A stretch of DNA of 64,000 nt from Botrytis cinerea B05.10 (GCF_000143535.2 NC_037317.1:2418001-2482000), one strand, 5' to 3'; positions 38,545 through 50,727 are shown, counted from the first letter of the stretch. The notes: generated from the letters alone by a model not told the origin. Numbers and translations: made by a program.

Positions 38545-38621
38545 CCATATTCCATATCTTATATCCCATATCCCATATCCCATATCCCATATCCCATATC
38601 CCATATCCCATATCCCATATC
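38545..38621. repeat. 7-bp minisatellite (CCATATC)n
   Basis: About ten tandem heptamers CCATATC, the first few degenerate and the rest perfect, lie midway in the HOP1/CDC4 divergent region. Confidence 0.95.
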
Positions 38622-39525
38622 TGCCTTTACCTCGACATATGAAATTGTATGGCTCGACGCTCATGGTATCACCAGAAAGCTCCATGTGTCAATGGCACTG
38701 ACGCTCTCCTAGCTTTCCGTGGCGACTGCTGTGGAGATTGACTATTTTGTAATCAAACTATTTCTTGTTGAGAGTCGTATCAACATCAACCATTCCAGGC
38801 CCAACTACCTTCATAGCTGAGCTACCTTATCATGCATTTGGCAAATGTTTCAAGCACGTAGAGACAGATCTCATGACCTGGAGGCGAGGGCGAATGCGTT
38901 GTGGTGTGCTTGTCAGCTTACCTACCTAGGGATGGAATACTTAGTGTCGTATAATCTCTCTGGTGGCGGGCTCGGCATCCAATAAGGGGTTGTTGTGCGG
39001 AGTTCCAAATACTTCCTTCGAGATCGAGTCATTTGAGATGGCATAGTCAGACTATGATGATGGACTGTGAAATTCATCATAGGCATTTTCAACGTAAGCT
39101 GGGCTCGCCTCGGGTAAATACACAGAAGTTCTCCTGTTGTCGAATGTTACAGCAAGGGGCACGGAAACCCGAGTATGAAAAGAGGCAGATGGTGAGATAT
39201 TGTGGCGACGATACTACAGTAAGGAACATTTCAAGGAAATGGCGAGATGCATGAGGACCCCATTTTTTATAGATATAAATATCCCGGTAGCATGCACTCG
39301 GTGCAAAATTGCAATCTTAAATGTAAATATATTGGAATGAGTGAGAATGTGATGTTGACGTCCCATTTCGCTGACTCGGACTCCGACTCCGCCTTCCTGT
39401 CCTGCCTCTGGAGAATCTTATACAAAGTACAGACAGCACAAGCACAGTACGTAGCTGAGTGAGCGGCAGCTCGTCACCTCTCTCCCTATTCTCGCCATTG
39501 CACGGTTGTACGGTGAAGGCAATGG

Positions 39526-39573
39526 ACGAATGAATGGGTGAATGAATGAATGAATGAATGAATGGATGGATGA
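39526..39573. repeat. (GAAT)n/(GGAT)n microsatellite
   Basis: An array of GAAT quadruplets passing into GGAT units. Confidence 0.9.
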
Positions 39574-40174
39574 GCGCTCTTGTCCAGAACCGCTTAATAA
39601 AAAAAAGTTTCAACCCGGCGAACAAACCATACACGGACCGATCCATCTCCACCTTCCACTTTCCATTCACTACAATCAAACCCGCACACGCGCTGAGATA
39701 AATCTTCCCTTGACAGTTCACAGTTCTCAGTTCTCAGTTCACAGTTCACAGCACTCCATTTCTCTCTCTCTCAGAAAAGAAGTTGTCTCTCCCCTTCTCC
39801 CCTTCTCTTGTACATTCTCTCTCTTTCTCTTTATTTGCAGTAATATAATAGTCTCCACGCACCAGCTTCATATTGTCTCACCACGGTTCTTCTTACACGT
39901 TGCCCCCGATTTCATACTCTGCAGGTTGTCTGTCATCCGGGTCGATTCCACATCTCAAGTCCCCCCCACCACGACCACGATAATACTTTTCAACGTCGAT
40001 TAATCTGGCTATGTTATCATTGGAATCATAGGATACTAGGGGCTGTTTTAAAGTTGCGATATACTCGCGTGTGGTCAGCCTCAAATCAGGAACGCGTACG
40101 GCCTATTAGAGAGGGGCAGGCTAGAACTTTTGCTTCAAGTCTCGAACTTAACTAGGCACTCGAATTTCAACAAA

Positions 40175-43100
40175 ATGGATCCTCCTCATAGACCCCAGAG
40201 TAAACATCGAACGCTTTCCCAAAGTGCTCAAACGTCTGGAACAGCAAAATTCACATCAGACACCTCTCCGAGTCCGTTCATTTCGAATTCGAAGTTGTTG
40301 CAGCATAGTGTCGAGACTCGACACCCAAGCCAGACCGTTTCTTTAGGGTGGGAAGATGGAGACGATACAGTTGGACATGCATCGAGATTGCAGGTTGAGT
40401 TGGAAGATATTATCGAAACGAAAACTGTCACCACAACGACTACAACCAAGCGATCATATCCTCCACTACTCTTCCAAAATCCACGACCATTCGATAGCCT
40501 TGACGCAAAGGAATATCCTTTAGCGTTCAAACCGACTCCTGCTGAACTAACTAGGTTTTCATACGAAATTGATGGACGACAAATGGAGTATGAGGAAGAT
40601 AATTTACGAGTTGTTATGCACAAGGTTCGAATATTTTCATTTTCTTGTACGCTTTCTTTAAGCCTTTACATTACTAATATTTGAAATTTTTCAGAATTCA
40701 CCAACCGACCCTCTTCGCAGTTCTTCTTCGCGCCGTCGATCAAAAGAGAATCGTGAACAGTTCGAAGATGAATTAGCTAGAGCAGAGAGAATGATTAGGC
40801 TGGATGCGGAAAGTAGCAACTTTAGAAGGGCTTCGAAATCGAAAGGAACATCTGACTATCGACCCGCCAGTAGACCTAGCAGTTCAAAGGCGTCAGAAGT
40901 TTCCATTAACGAAGTTAAAGATGCGGGCTCGACTGCTCAACCCGAAATTCGACGTCGAAACCTTGGTCTGGGTATGCACTTACCCGACTTGCCAGTAACT
41001 CCCGATCTGTCCGAAGTAGAGTTATCCTCGAGAGACGCCCCTTCCTCGATCTCTCGATTTCAAACTAATGCATACACCCCTCAATCTGGTTTAAGCCAAA
41101 ATGCTTCGTTCGAGAATTCAGAAAGTCATTTGGAAATCGTCAATGAAGAAACATTCAATAACGCAGTTGCTACACCCCCAATTGTAGAATCTGATCTTGA
41201 GTCGTCTGGTCATGATACAAACTTCGCACAAGGCCAGCGCCCACATTTGAATACTGCAATTGCTCAAAACGCAAGCCTTCCTAGTCCTGGTCTTTCGCCC
41301 ACTCCAACCTCTCCAGAATTTGACAATGATGATACAGGCGACAGCCAGGAGACATTAGATGAGTACGCTCTTCAGGTAGCTGAGACAACCACGACTCGAG
41401 ATCGGCATATCAGACCTACTGGATTACATTCACAAATTTCTACCGTCATGGAGATCGGTTCTATGCTGGATACTTTCGATGCGATGCCAAGCGAATTAAA
41501 GGCCTTGGTGATGTATCAGCTTAGTAGAAGGTGCTCCAAGAAAACTTTACGGGCTGTTGCGGGTTTCGTAAATCCTGCTTTGATGTGCGATTTTCTTGAT
41601 GAACTTCCTGCTGAATTAAGCTTGCATATCTTGAGTTACCTGGATCATAAAGACCTTTGTCGTGCCGCGCAAGTTTCGAAGCGTTGGAGAAACGTTATTG
41701 ACTCGAACGAAACTGGATGGAAAGAACTCTTTGATCGTGATGGTTTCACACTCCAACCCGAAGAACTTGAGCGAGCAATACGTCAAGGTTGGGCATGGCA
41801 AGACCCTTATGGACCGGATGGTTATGAAATGGATCTGAGTATTAAAGACAAATCACACAATGTGGAAGTAGGCACGTCTGGCAGTAGCAGCAAGATTGAT
41901 ACACTTAGAAGACCTCGGGCTACCATTAAAAGAAAGCGAACTACTGGAAATTCGGGCTCGGAACGCGCAAAGAGAAGAGCGATAGGTAATGATGTTTCAA
42001 CCAAAATATTAGAATCGGCATCCAGATTTCATAAATCTGAAGGCCCATTAAGCGCTGCTTCTGCTGCTGCATTAGCAGTACCAAATCCCGAATTAGGCCT
42101 ACCAGGATTACGAAAACTTCATCTCTTCAAATCTTTATATCGCCGACACTTTCTCCTTCGGCATAGCTGGACAAATCGTACTGTTGAACCTCATCACATG
42201 GCTTTCAAAGCTCATCCATCTCATGTAATCACTTGTCTTCAATTTGATGATGAAAAGATCTTGACAGGTAGTGATGATACATGTATTCATGTCTACGATA
42301 CTAAAACTGGAGCTCTACGCAAAAAGCTTGAAGGGCATGATGGAGGCGTTTGGGCTTTACAATATGAAGGAAACGTTCTTGTTTCCGGATCTACTGATCG
42401 TTCAGTACGCGTTTGGGATATCGAAAAAGGCCTTTGCACTCAAGTCTTTCATGGTCATACTTCAACTGTACGATGTTTACAAATCCTTATGCCATCAGAA
42501 GCGGGAAAGACAGCAAGTGGTCAATCTATCATGGTTCCTGAGCAACCTCTTATTATTACTGGTTCTCGTGATTCTCAATTACGCGTATGGAAATTACCAG
42601 CCCAAGGAGATAAGCGATACATCCAAACTGGACCACCGACTAATGATGCTGATTGCCCTTATTTTGTTCGCGTACTTGCTGGACATACTCATTCAGTGCG
42701 TGCTATAGCTGCTCATCAAGATACTTTAGTAAGCGGTAGTTACGACTGTTCTGTGAGAGTATGGAAAATCTCAACAGGTGAAGTTTTGTATCGTTTAACA
42801 GGACATACTGCAAAAGTTTATAGTGTTGTTTTAGATCATAAACGCAATAGATGTATCAGTGGTTCTATGGATACATATGTCAAGGTTTGGTCTCTTGAGA
42901 CTGGTTCTTGTTTATTCACACTTGAAGGTCATACATCTCTTGTTGGTCTCTTGGATTTACGTGATGAACGTCTTGTCTCGGCAGCTGCAGATTCAACGTT
43001 ACGAATTTGGGATCCAGAAAGTGGTGTGTGCAAGAGTACCTTAAGTGCACATACAGGTGCTATTACATGTTTCCAGCACGATGGACAAAAGGTCATCTCT

Positions 43101-43430
43101 GGATCAGATCGCACCCTGAAAATGTGGGATGTCAAAACTGGTGAATGCATCAAGGACCTTTTAGGTGACTTGAGTGGTGTGTGGCAAGTCAAATTTGATG
43201 AAAGAAGATGTGTTGCAGCCGTACAACGTGATAATTTCACATTTGTCGAGGTTAGTATCCATACACTTTCAAATCTGTATTCGTATCTTTACTGACAATT
43301 TCAATAGGTCCTCGACTTTGGTGCATCACGAGACGGTGTTCCGAAATCCGAACGTGGTCATCGTATCCTATTACCCAGTATCGACGAAACCGAAAGAATA
43401 GTCGAAGTTGCCGATAATGCAAACGCATAA
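40175..43430 (+). CDS. CDC4: SCF ubiquitin-ligase substrate receptor Cdc4 (F-box/WD40)
   Basis: Exons 40175-40624, 40695-43250 and 43308-43430 give about 1042 residues. The start ATG sits in an ideal context (CAAAATGG). The first 400 residues are disordered, with Ser/Thr-rich stretches. An F-box lies at about 450-490 (LDELPAELSLHILSYLDHKD), followed by a basic nuclear-localisation-like segment (IKRKRTTGNS, AKRRAIG). Eight WD40 repeats run from about 656 to 1010. They begin HVITCLQFDDEKILTGSDD and end VLDFG, with the repeated SGSTDRSVRVWD and SGSYDCSVRVWK forms that supply phosphodegron-binding arginines in Cdc4/Fbw7. Repeat order and the CPYFVRVLAGH and SLVGLLDLRDERLVSAAAD segments match Cdc4 rather than Met30/SconB. 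It recruits phosphorylated substrates to SCF for ubiquitination in cell-cycle control. Confidence 0.93.
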
Positions 43431-45098
43431 ACGAATGTATGAAATTTAAACGACGTCTAATGAAACTTAAACCCGAGAATGTATGAAGTAGAATTACTCA
43501 TATTCATGAAATATTCATCATTCTCATGGGGAAATGGGAACGGGGAAATGGATGGGAGGTATACCCTAGTTTATTCAGCTGTTATCTTCGCTTTATATTT
43601 CTTCACAGTATACGTTTTGGGGTTCGATTCCTCAACCGGGGCGTTTAAGGTTGGAGGGTGGTCACATTGGTGCATATAATTCATTTTTATGCACAGCGAG
43701 GAATTCGTTCTTCACTTTTTCTTTTTTACGAATTCCCTTGATTTTTGTTAAACTTCATTCTTTTCATCTCGTCTCGTCTTCTCTTTCTGATGTAATTTTT
43801 TTTTTCTTGCTCAGCAGCAGTTTTGGGGTACAAGCGAATTCAACTTATGGTGTAGGCTATGTCTATGCATATAGTAGTATAAACCAAGCTGGACTCTGTG
43901 TTGTCTGGCTAGATGTTTCTCCTTGGAGGGGTTGAAGGGGCAGAGACGAAAAGAAATGCAAGGAATGATGCGATTATACAAATTTTATGGCTAGGTAGAT
44001 GGATGAAACGAGAGGTCGGGGGGTTGAGTGTGGACTAATATAACGGTATAAGGAGATATGATGACATTGGACGGATCTGTCCACACAAAACATATCACCT
44101 TCATGCACGCACATCGCACCGGTTCCTGATTCTTTGCGATGATTTTTTGGGGAAGTGGGGGGAGATGAGGGGAGAAAGGGGCAACGAGACAATATTAAAG
44201 ATGCGAAATGCAATCACTTACTTCATTTCAAACGCATAACTTGAGCTTGTGCTTGAGCTAGAGCTAGAGCCAATGCAAGTTGCATGGCTATTTTATGATA
44301 TTCGGCAAAGCATTGCTCAGGGGTGGAAGGGGGGTGCTAGGCGAGGGAAAAAGTTATTACATACAATCCAAGCAGTCAATAAATCAAATGATCAAATTAT
44401 ACCTTACATTAATGATGACGGTCTAGTGGGTTCTTTATGGAGTGTTGTGTGTGTGTGTATGTATGTGCGGTGGCCGTTTCAAAATTATATTCATGTGTGC
44501 TTCGTTAATTCTGGGACAAGTGCCACGGCGAACACGAACAAATGAAATATTATTACAATGCACCATCGATCAAATTGGGTCACATCAAGTCCAGAGTATT
44601 CTCTGCGAAGTACGCTCATTTTTTGGAAACAATAATTATACACGCTCCGCATTATCATGAATTGTCTATCCTCCCCTAACCTAGGTTTGTAGGTAGGTGG
44701 GTGGATGTTAATTCATAAATCAAAGTAATCAAGATCAAAGAAAACCCCCAACTCCAATTCCATGCCTGGTATCATTTATTTCCTGCTGCATGCGTGACGT
44801 AACGTAACATAATATAACATAAACCGTTCTTCCCACGGCTTTCCATTCCATTCCTATCCTCTCGTTTCATTTCCTTTCCTTTCCTTTCCAAAAATAATAT
44901 TGAACTCGTTCAATATTTTGCTGTAGGGGGTATAAATATTTCTCTGCTTTTGTTTTTTTTTTCTATTTCTGTTTCTCCTCTTTTGTTTTGGGTGCTCGTG
45001 TTTCGTATATTTATTACTTTGTGATATCCTCCGTTTCGCATTCACACACGTGAAAGAATGACTTGTGTGTTGGATAGAATATGTGAGATAGATGGACC
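43431..45098. other. Convergent spacer CDC4 / membrane-protein gene
   Basis: This 1.7-kb spacer contains the two 3' ends. It is AT-rich and mostly simple sequence, with T-runs at about 43790-43806, GAGCTAGAGCTAGAGC near 44251, TGTG near 44443 and TTTCC at about 44870-44888. No coding gene is supported. Confidence 0.65.
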
Positions 45099-46113
45099 TC
45101 AAGTTGTGTGGTGGACGGGTTGATGAGCAGTAGTTGGTTGGGCCACTACTGGATCATTGGCGGTAGCGATGGGTTGCTCACCAATACCTGATTCAACCAT
45201 TGATGGACTGTTGGCATCGGTGGCGACGGATTTGGTGTGGATTTGCCATGGCTCATCTTTGGGCCCGAAATTGCTGGCGAATGGTCCGTGAACCTTGTCG
45301 TGCGCAAGTGATTTCCACATAATATATGTACTGGGAAATGGATTAGTTGGGTTGTTTCAATGATACAGAGAGGAGGGTAGCTAACCTAGCGATCGTGCCT
45401 AGCATACCGAGCCATAGGAGGACGACGGAAGCAACACAATATGCGTTTTTGCGGTAGATTGGATTTGGGGGACCGTTCATGTCGAAATATTGTTGTGCTT
45501 CGGAATTGGTTAATCCATCGATCGTTGCGCGTTGAGTGGCTACAATGACCTGTACGGAAATGGTTAGCGAGGGAGGTGAGGTGAGATGATGTCAAGATAT
45601 AAACATACGGTAAGAGCAATAGCATCTGCGAAAGTAAGGAAACACATCAGGACGGAACAAATCTTCCATGCCTTCTTGACTGCAAGGGATTCATGACGTT
45701 GAGGCCAGAAGAGATCGAAGAAGAAGCCGGAACCAAAAATGGTTGCGACGGCTATACCGACAAAGATGTTGAAGGAGAAAATACCAACGATATCTCGAAC
45801 TGATGTGTGATATCCGTAACGCGATTTAATACCGTCTCGTTGATCGACGTAATCTGAAATTGGATTATAAATGATTAGTCTCTTTTTACTTTTTCGATAT
45901 GCGAGTGGATGAGGAGAGGATGAGAAGAGGTGGATTCTTCTTACCACTTAGAGCCGCCGTTCCAACGGATTCCGAACACACACACAGAATCATGGCGATT
46001 TGATATACGATCATCTTGGTTTTGCGAAGATGGTAGACGTGGTTGAACATGTACTTTCCCTTGAACTTGCCCCATTGCATGTCCCGGAGATCTAGACCCC
46101 AGATAATCGCCAT
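45099..46113 (-). CDS. Four-helix integral membrane protein, function unknown
   Basis: Four minus-strand exons (45945-46113, 45609-45853, 45386-45549, 45099-45330) give about 269 residues. I do not recognise the family. The start ATG follows TTCAAA and leads MAIIWGLDLRDMQWGKFKGK. Four hydrophobic segments are visible: MIVYQIAMILCVCSESVGTA, IFSFNIFVGIAVATIFGSGF, VLMCFLTFADAIALTVIVA and YCVASVVLLWLGMLGTIAS. The loops are short and polar. The soluble C-terminal tail of about 70 residues carries WKSLAHDKVHGPFASNFG and ends in a Pro/Thr/His-rich stretch. Layout resembles small fungal plasma-membrane proteins of the MARVEL-like size class, but no diagnostic motif supports that label. The leader just upstream of the ATG contains a TGTGG-type microsatellite. 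Exon joins are all in frame, supporting a real gene. Confidence 0.85.
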
Positions 46114-46149
46114 TTTGAAGGATGGAAATTGGATGGTGGTGCAGGGTAG

Positions 46150-46193
46150 TAGTGTAGTGTAGTGGTGTGGTGTGGTGTGGTGTGGTAGTGTGG
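46150..46193. repeat. TGTGG/TAGTG microsatellite in the leader of the membrane-protein gene
   Basis: Short TAGTG and TGTGG units lie 37-80 bp before the minus-strand start codon at 46113. Confidence 0.9.
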
Positions 46194-46716
46194 TAATGTA
46201 ATAGTTGTATTGCGACAATCAAGTTGTTCTCTTTCTTTGCTTGGAAGAGGTACCGGTAGGGAGGTAGGGAGGTATCTATCTGTCTCGTATAAAAGATGAT
46301 GACAATGAAGTTTATCACTCCAGTTTCCTTGAAGCAACAAAGGATTATTCGAGTGTGATTAGTGATTGATAAACAATTGAATCTTACAAGCAATTGAAGC
46401 AACCCAAAAGATGATTGAATTAATAAAGAGAAGAGAGAAAGAGAAAAAAAAAAAATCAAGCACAAAGGTAAGACAAAAGCTTGATGTATTATGAAGCAGG
46501 TAAACTACTAACTCCTTCCAAAGATACGCTTGGTGTTTGTTCGTCCTTGGTAGCTTGGTAGCTGGGTAGGGAAGAGAGTGTGTGTGATGATAATTGATAA
46601 TCTGAGGAGGTGGATTCGAGGGTTTAGAAACTACGTCATGGGCGTGGTGTGGTTGGGCATGTCCGTCCGTATGAGGTCTAAGGCGCGGGAGTTGAATGAA
46701 GGGTTGCAGGTAAGGA

Positions 46717-46742
46717 AGAGAGAGAGAGAGAGAGAGAGAGGA
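46717..46742. repeat. (GA)n microsatellite
   Basis: About 13 GA dinucleotides. Confidence 0.95.
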
Positions 46743-47134
46743 ATAGATGTATGCGTATGCCTAAGACCGAATTTGGATAAATGTATCACTTCGTGGAGAT
46801 GCCAAGATCTGAAAACGGATCGATGAGAGGTTGGACGGAGTTCCTGTTGTGCTGTTGATGTTTTCACTCCGGAGTCGCGAGTTTTCGTTGGTGGTATCTA
46901 GCATTTGGTATCGACGTTGCCGAACGTGGGAGAGTCTGAACAAGAGAGTCCGGCAAATGGGAAATGGTAGAGCGGATGGGCAAAAGTATAATTGTTAAGC
47001 TTTTTTGGTGTTAAAAGGCTGATTGCGGTGTTGGCTTCAACGTTAACTTCATCGTTTATGTTGGGAGAATGCAGGAATGATCTCGAGAGGGAATATAAAG
47101 CCAAGGTAAGGTAAGATTATCGCATCAATACATG

Positions 47135-47159
47135 TCTATCTATCTATCTATCTATCTAT
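47135..47159. repeat. (TATC)n microsatellite
   Basis: Six TATC units. Confidence 0.9.
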
Positions 47160-48442
47160 TTTGTCCATGTATTTAATCGGATCGCTATTAGACAAATAAA
47201 AATCTGACCTTCCTACCTCACACGATGCATCGACAACTAGAACACTCCATCCATCTGAGCACGTCTAAGCTACTGCCCTCGTAGATCTATAAAAGTTAAA
47301 ATCATCACGCGTTGTTTCTTGACGTGCATCCCTTCCGTTCCGCTGCTTCCATTCCCATCTCCACACACTGGCGTTGGTTGGTCCCCCGTTCGTTCTCCAA
47401 GCATGAGTGGCTGCACATGACAAGGGTAAAATGAAATATGACGTTCGCAGCCACAAATACCGACCCTCGAACACGAAAACATTACCGGTATTTGGAAAGA
47501 TTTGATACTTGACTCGACTTGGTACTGGGAAATCTTCATCGCTTGCGGAAAGGGGGACTTGGGCTAGCACGGTCAGATACCCTATGACTAGGTACGAGGT
47601 TCTCTTGACCTACGAGATTATTACGTGTCTTTGTAGGTGGGTAGGCACCAAGTGAGACATTTGGTAAAGATCGGTTCTAGATAACATATATATAGAAGCC
47701 GTGATCGTCCTTTTTTGCATTATGACGAGTTCAACAAACCTGGAATCGCATTCTTCCTTTCTCCCAACAAAGATTTGTTCCTTGGGTTGTTGAACAATAC
47801 AATAAGTTGATCAGATTTCTCGCAGTTCCTTCATACAGTTCACCTCGATATGAAACTACCCACATATACAAACTTCACAAACTCCCGGGCGGAGATTGAA
47901 TTGTAAGCGCCGGCTCTGGTAGAAGCCGCTATCCATTTGATATAAGGAAAACTTGCACCAACATGCTCCGTTCCGGTTGCCAATGTTGGCAAGGCTGGCT
48001 TATATAGCTGATCATATGATGAAACACAGCACACACAGTTCTCACATGACGCTATAACCCCAAATCCAAGAGAAAGAGGTGGGATTCAGAATACCTAGCA
48101 GCAGCCACTGGTTTGATCGCCGAGTTGATTATTGTTCGAAGATCATATATTCATTCGGGGATCCTGATTTTCCTTTTTCTTCGTTGTCGGACCTGGTGGA
48201 CTCTCCAAGACTCCAACTTGATAGATGCGATCTGGGCGGTTGCGCCCCAGGTACTAGCTGATGATTTCTTCCTCTTGAGGCTTGTGCGGGCACTTTAGGT
48301 CTGTGGGAGTGGATGGGACGGTTTCGAGACATTCTTACTGGTATGAGGATGCCCTGTCTGTCTCCGAAGGCACACTTAGCACTTCCAGTGACTATTCGAT
48401 ACCTGTCGTCGCACGTGCTTCAAGTATTCCGGTCGTGTATAC

Positions 48443-48467
48443 TAGGTAGGTAGGTAGGTAGGTAGGT
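48443..48467. repeat. (TAGG)n microsatellite
   Basis: Six TAGG units about 430 bp upstream of the AHA1 leader intron. Confidence 0.9.
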
Positions 48468-48890
48468 GGGTAAGTAGGTAGATGGGGACGTTCATCAATT
48501 CAAATGGCGATTTCCTCTTCATTTTCATATATCAAGTGATAACTGATGACATTACCTTAGGTAGGCAGGTAGATTGATGCCTTATTATTTTCACACACCT
48601 CAATATAAGGCATCACAATTTCCACACTACACCATATTGGAGATTAGCCCCTGGTGCCCCACTGACTTTGAACTTCTTGTCTTCAAAACTTCCAATTCAT
48701 TCTTTTGATTTCTTCGTCCAAATAATTTCTGACTTGTACCTCTTTTCCCACCGTCTCAACAACTCTTCTACTTTTGCTTAAATACTCCCTTCTTTCTTCA
48801 ATCCAGAAACATATCGACTTTGCAAGCTTGATCGTGTTGCTTTTCTTAATAATTACCTACATTTAATTCATTTCTTCTACAACTTCAAAG

Positions 48891-49113
48891 GTACGTTGCA
48901 AAATGTCTCAGCAGAGAGATCTCCTCCAAACCCCTTCCTTTTTTTATGATGAGACACAAGCTGGCACCAGTCAGAGTCGATTTGTACTCATATCTTTGAA
49001 GACAATGCTATGGCCTTCGGGCCTCCTTCTGAACAAAAAATCCTTTCATTTGCAGATTGAAAAATCTCCACATTCATTTGAAATGCCTGTTGCTGACAAT
49101 TCCATTTCGGCAG
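48891..49113 (+). other. Probable intron in the AHA1 5' UTR
   Basis: A consensus donor GTACGT at 48891 follows CAAAG, and a branch-site-like TGCTGAC (from about 49091) precedes the acceptor TTTCGGCAG at 49113. Splicing would remove 223 nt, including an ATG at 48903 that otherwise opens a 95-codon frame overlapping the AHA1 start in a different frame. It is inferred from splice consensus only. Confidence 0.65.
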
Positions 49114-49149
49114 ATTCTTTAAACAACAAACTTTCAAACTTCAATCAAT

Positions 49150-50301
49150 ATGGTTCTTCACAACCCCAACAACTGGCATTGGGTAAATAAAGATGCTTCA
49201 ACATGGGCAAAACAATGGTTGGAGGATAGCATAAAGGAGGTGAAAGCAGAGGAGGATGGCGTTACTGCTCAATTGGATAAATTGATTAGTATGGAAGGAG
49301 ATGTTGATGTCAATCAACGCAAGGGAAAGGTCATTACCATATTTGATGTCAAGCTCGTTATTGAGTATTCAGGTATGCCCTGTAGTTATAGTCAATATTA
49401 TGAATTTCTGTCTAATTGGACTAGGCAAAACAAAAGATGATGAATCCGTTAGTGGTACCATCACCGTCCCTGAAGTTGCTCATGATACAGAAGAAAATGA
49501 GTATGTTGTATGTTTGAATCGTCTCCCGGGTGCCTACTTGGATGATTTGTCTAATTGTGATGCTATAGTTTGACATAGATATTTATTCCGATGCCAATTC
49601 CAAAGCCCCAGTCAAGGACCTTCTCCGTGCAAAAGTTATTCCACAACTTCGAAAACAATTCGCTCAATTAGGTCCTGCTCTTATTACAGAACATGGAAAG
49701 GATATTCAACATGCACCAGATGCAAACCCAGCTTCCAAATTCACAGCCGCAAAGACATATCCTCATAATGCTCCAGGCCAATCCACAACCACTTCTACCA
49801 ACAAAGGTTCTTCTTTAGTCAACACAACCACCGTTACCGATAACGAAGAATTCAGAGCTCCAGCTTCAGAACTTTATCAAACATTCACCGATCCTTCCCG
49901 AATTTCCGCTTTCACACGCGCCGCACCAAAATTATTCGAAGGTGCAAAGAAGGGAGGAAAATTCGAACTTTTCGGAGGAAATGTTTCTGGTGAATACCTT
50001 GAACTCGTTGAACCAACAAAAATCGTACAGAGTTGGAGACTGGATCAATGGCCACAAGGTCATTTCTCTAGATTGGAAATTAACTTTGATCAAAATGATG
50101 TCGATAATGTTACAGTTATGAGAGTTTCTTGGTCTGGTGTTCCAGTTGGTCAAGAGGAGGTTACAAAGAGAAACTGGAGTGAATATTATGTTAGAAGTAT
50201 TAAACAGACTTTTGGGTAAGTTTCTTTTGGGGTTTTCCTGGAGGGCCTTATCCTGTAACGCATGCTAATATTAATAATATAGCTTCGGCACAATTTTGTA
50301 G
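49150..50301 (+). CDS. AHA1: Hsp90 co-chaperone Aha1
   Basis: Exons 49150-49372, 49425-49507, 49569-50215 and 50283-50301 give about 323 residues, near the usual 330-350. The protein begins MVLHNPNNWHWVNKD and contains the conserved NxNNWHW motif of the family. The N-terminal Hsp90-binding domain ends near residue 160, followed by a Ser/Thr-rich linker. The C-terminal AHSA1/START-like domain opens with RAPASELYQTFTDPSRISAF. It continues through KFELFGGNVSGEYLELVEP to WSEYYVRSIKQTFGFGTIL. Aha1 stimulates the Hsp90 ATPase in the cytosol and supports kinase and receptor clients. The last coding exon is only 19 nt and supplies GFGTIL plus the stop, matching the conserved family end, so the small exon is believable. 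Confidence 0.95.
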
Positions 50302-50683
50302 ATGGAATGATGGTTAGAATGGGGGAAGCGAGGGGTGGATAAATAAGGGGTATACACATGAATGGAGATGAATGATTGATGGCAAGCAGGCAAGTAAGCA
50401 AGCAAGCAAGCGAACGAACGAACGACGAAAGCAAATGAATACCTAGATGAATACTGAACTGAGCTCTTTTTTATTATGAATGATGGATGGATGAAGGATG
50501 GAAAGAAATTCTTTTAGATCACTATAGATGAATCTACATTGGCGTTTCTATTCCTTGAAATACACACCAACTTTCCCATGTATAAAATTGTGAGGATCTC
50601 TTGAGTACCTGTCGATACCTATATTCTGCAGAGCTCATGTATGTATTAATGCATGCAGGAAAGTTAAAAGGCGAATAAATGAC

Positions 50684-50727
50684 GCTCCGCTGGCCCTCCG
50701 GGGGCCACTGCCGTGGAGGCAGACTAA
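50684..50727 (+). repeat. Dispersed GC-rich palindromic element A, copy 1
   Basis: The motif starts GCTCCGCTGGCCCTCCGGGG and ends CCACTGCCGTGGAGGCAGAC. It can fold as TGGCCC/GGGCCA and CCAC-TGCC-GTGG hairpins. Near-identical copies lie at 59520 (same strand) and 56360 (opposite strand). GC content is far above the surrounding spacer. Confidence 0.85.

Larger units (their letters stand above)
37871..40174. promoter_or_regulatory. Divergent intergenic region HOP1 / CDC4
   Basis: This 2.3-kb region lies between the HOP1 start (minus) and the CDC4 start (plus) and holds both promoters and leaders. It includes the CCATATC minisatellite at 38545-38621 and a GAAT-type tract at 39526-39573. A long CDC4 leader with TTCACAG/TTCTCAG direct repeats is likely at about 39710-39750. 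An open frame at 39554-40003 is simple-sequence and not supported as a gene. Confidence 0.65.
46114..49149. promoter_or_regulatory. Divergent intergenic region, membrane-protein gene / AHA1
   Basis: This 3.0-kb region lies between two divergent starts. It has a TGTGG-type tract at about 46150-46193, a (GA)n tract at 46717-46742, (TATC)n at 47135-47159 and (TAGG)n at 48443-48467. An open minus frame at 47265-47570 has no recognisable domain and no splice partners. The right end is the AHA1 promoter and leader, including the 5' UTR intron described separately. Confidence 0.6.

Noticed and set aside
38545..38621. CRISPR-like regular repeats
   Set aside because: Heptamers are contiguous with no spacers and this is a eukaryotic genome.
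39554..40003. 149-codon plus-strand frame before CDC4
   Set aside because: Simple-sequence Ser/His/Leu composition; fits an upstream leader better than a gene.
43600..43660. tRNA-like T-arm (GGGGTTCGATTCCTC)
   Set aside because: A 6-bp stem and 7-nt loop are present, but no acceptor stem, D-arm or anticodon arm can be found at the right distances.
47265..47570. 101-codon minus-strand frame
   Set aside because: No recognisable domain and no splice partners; most likely chance.
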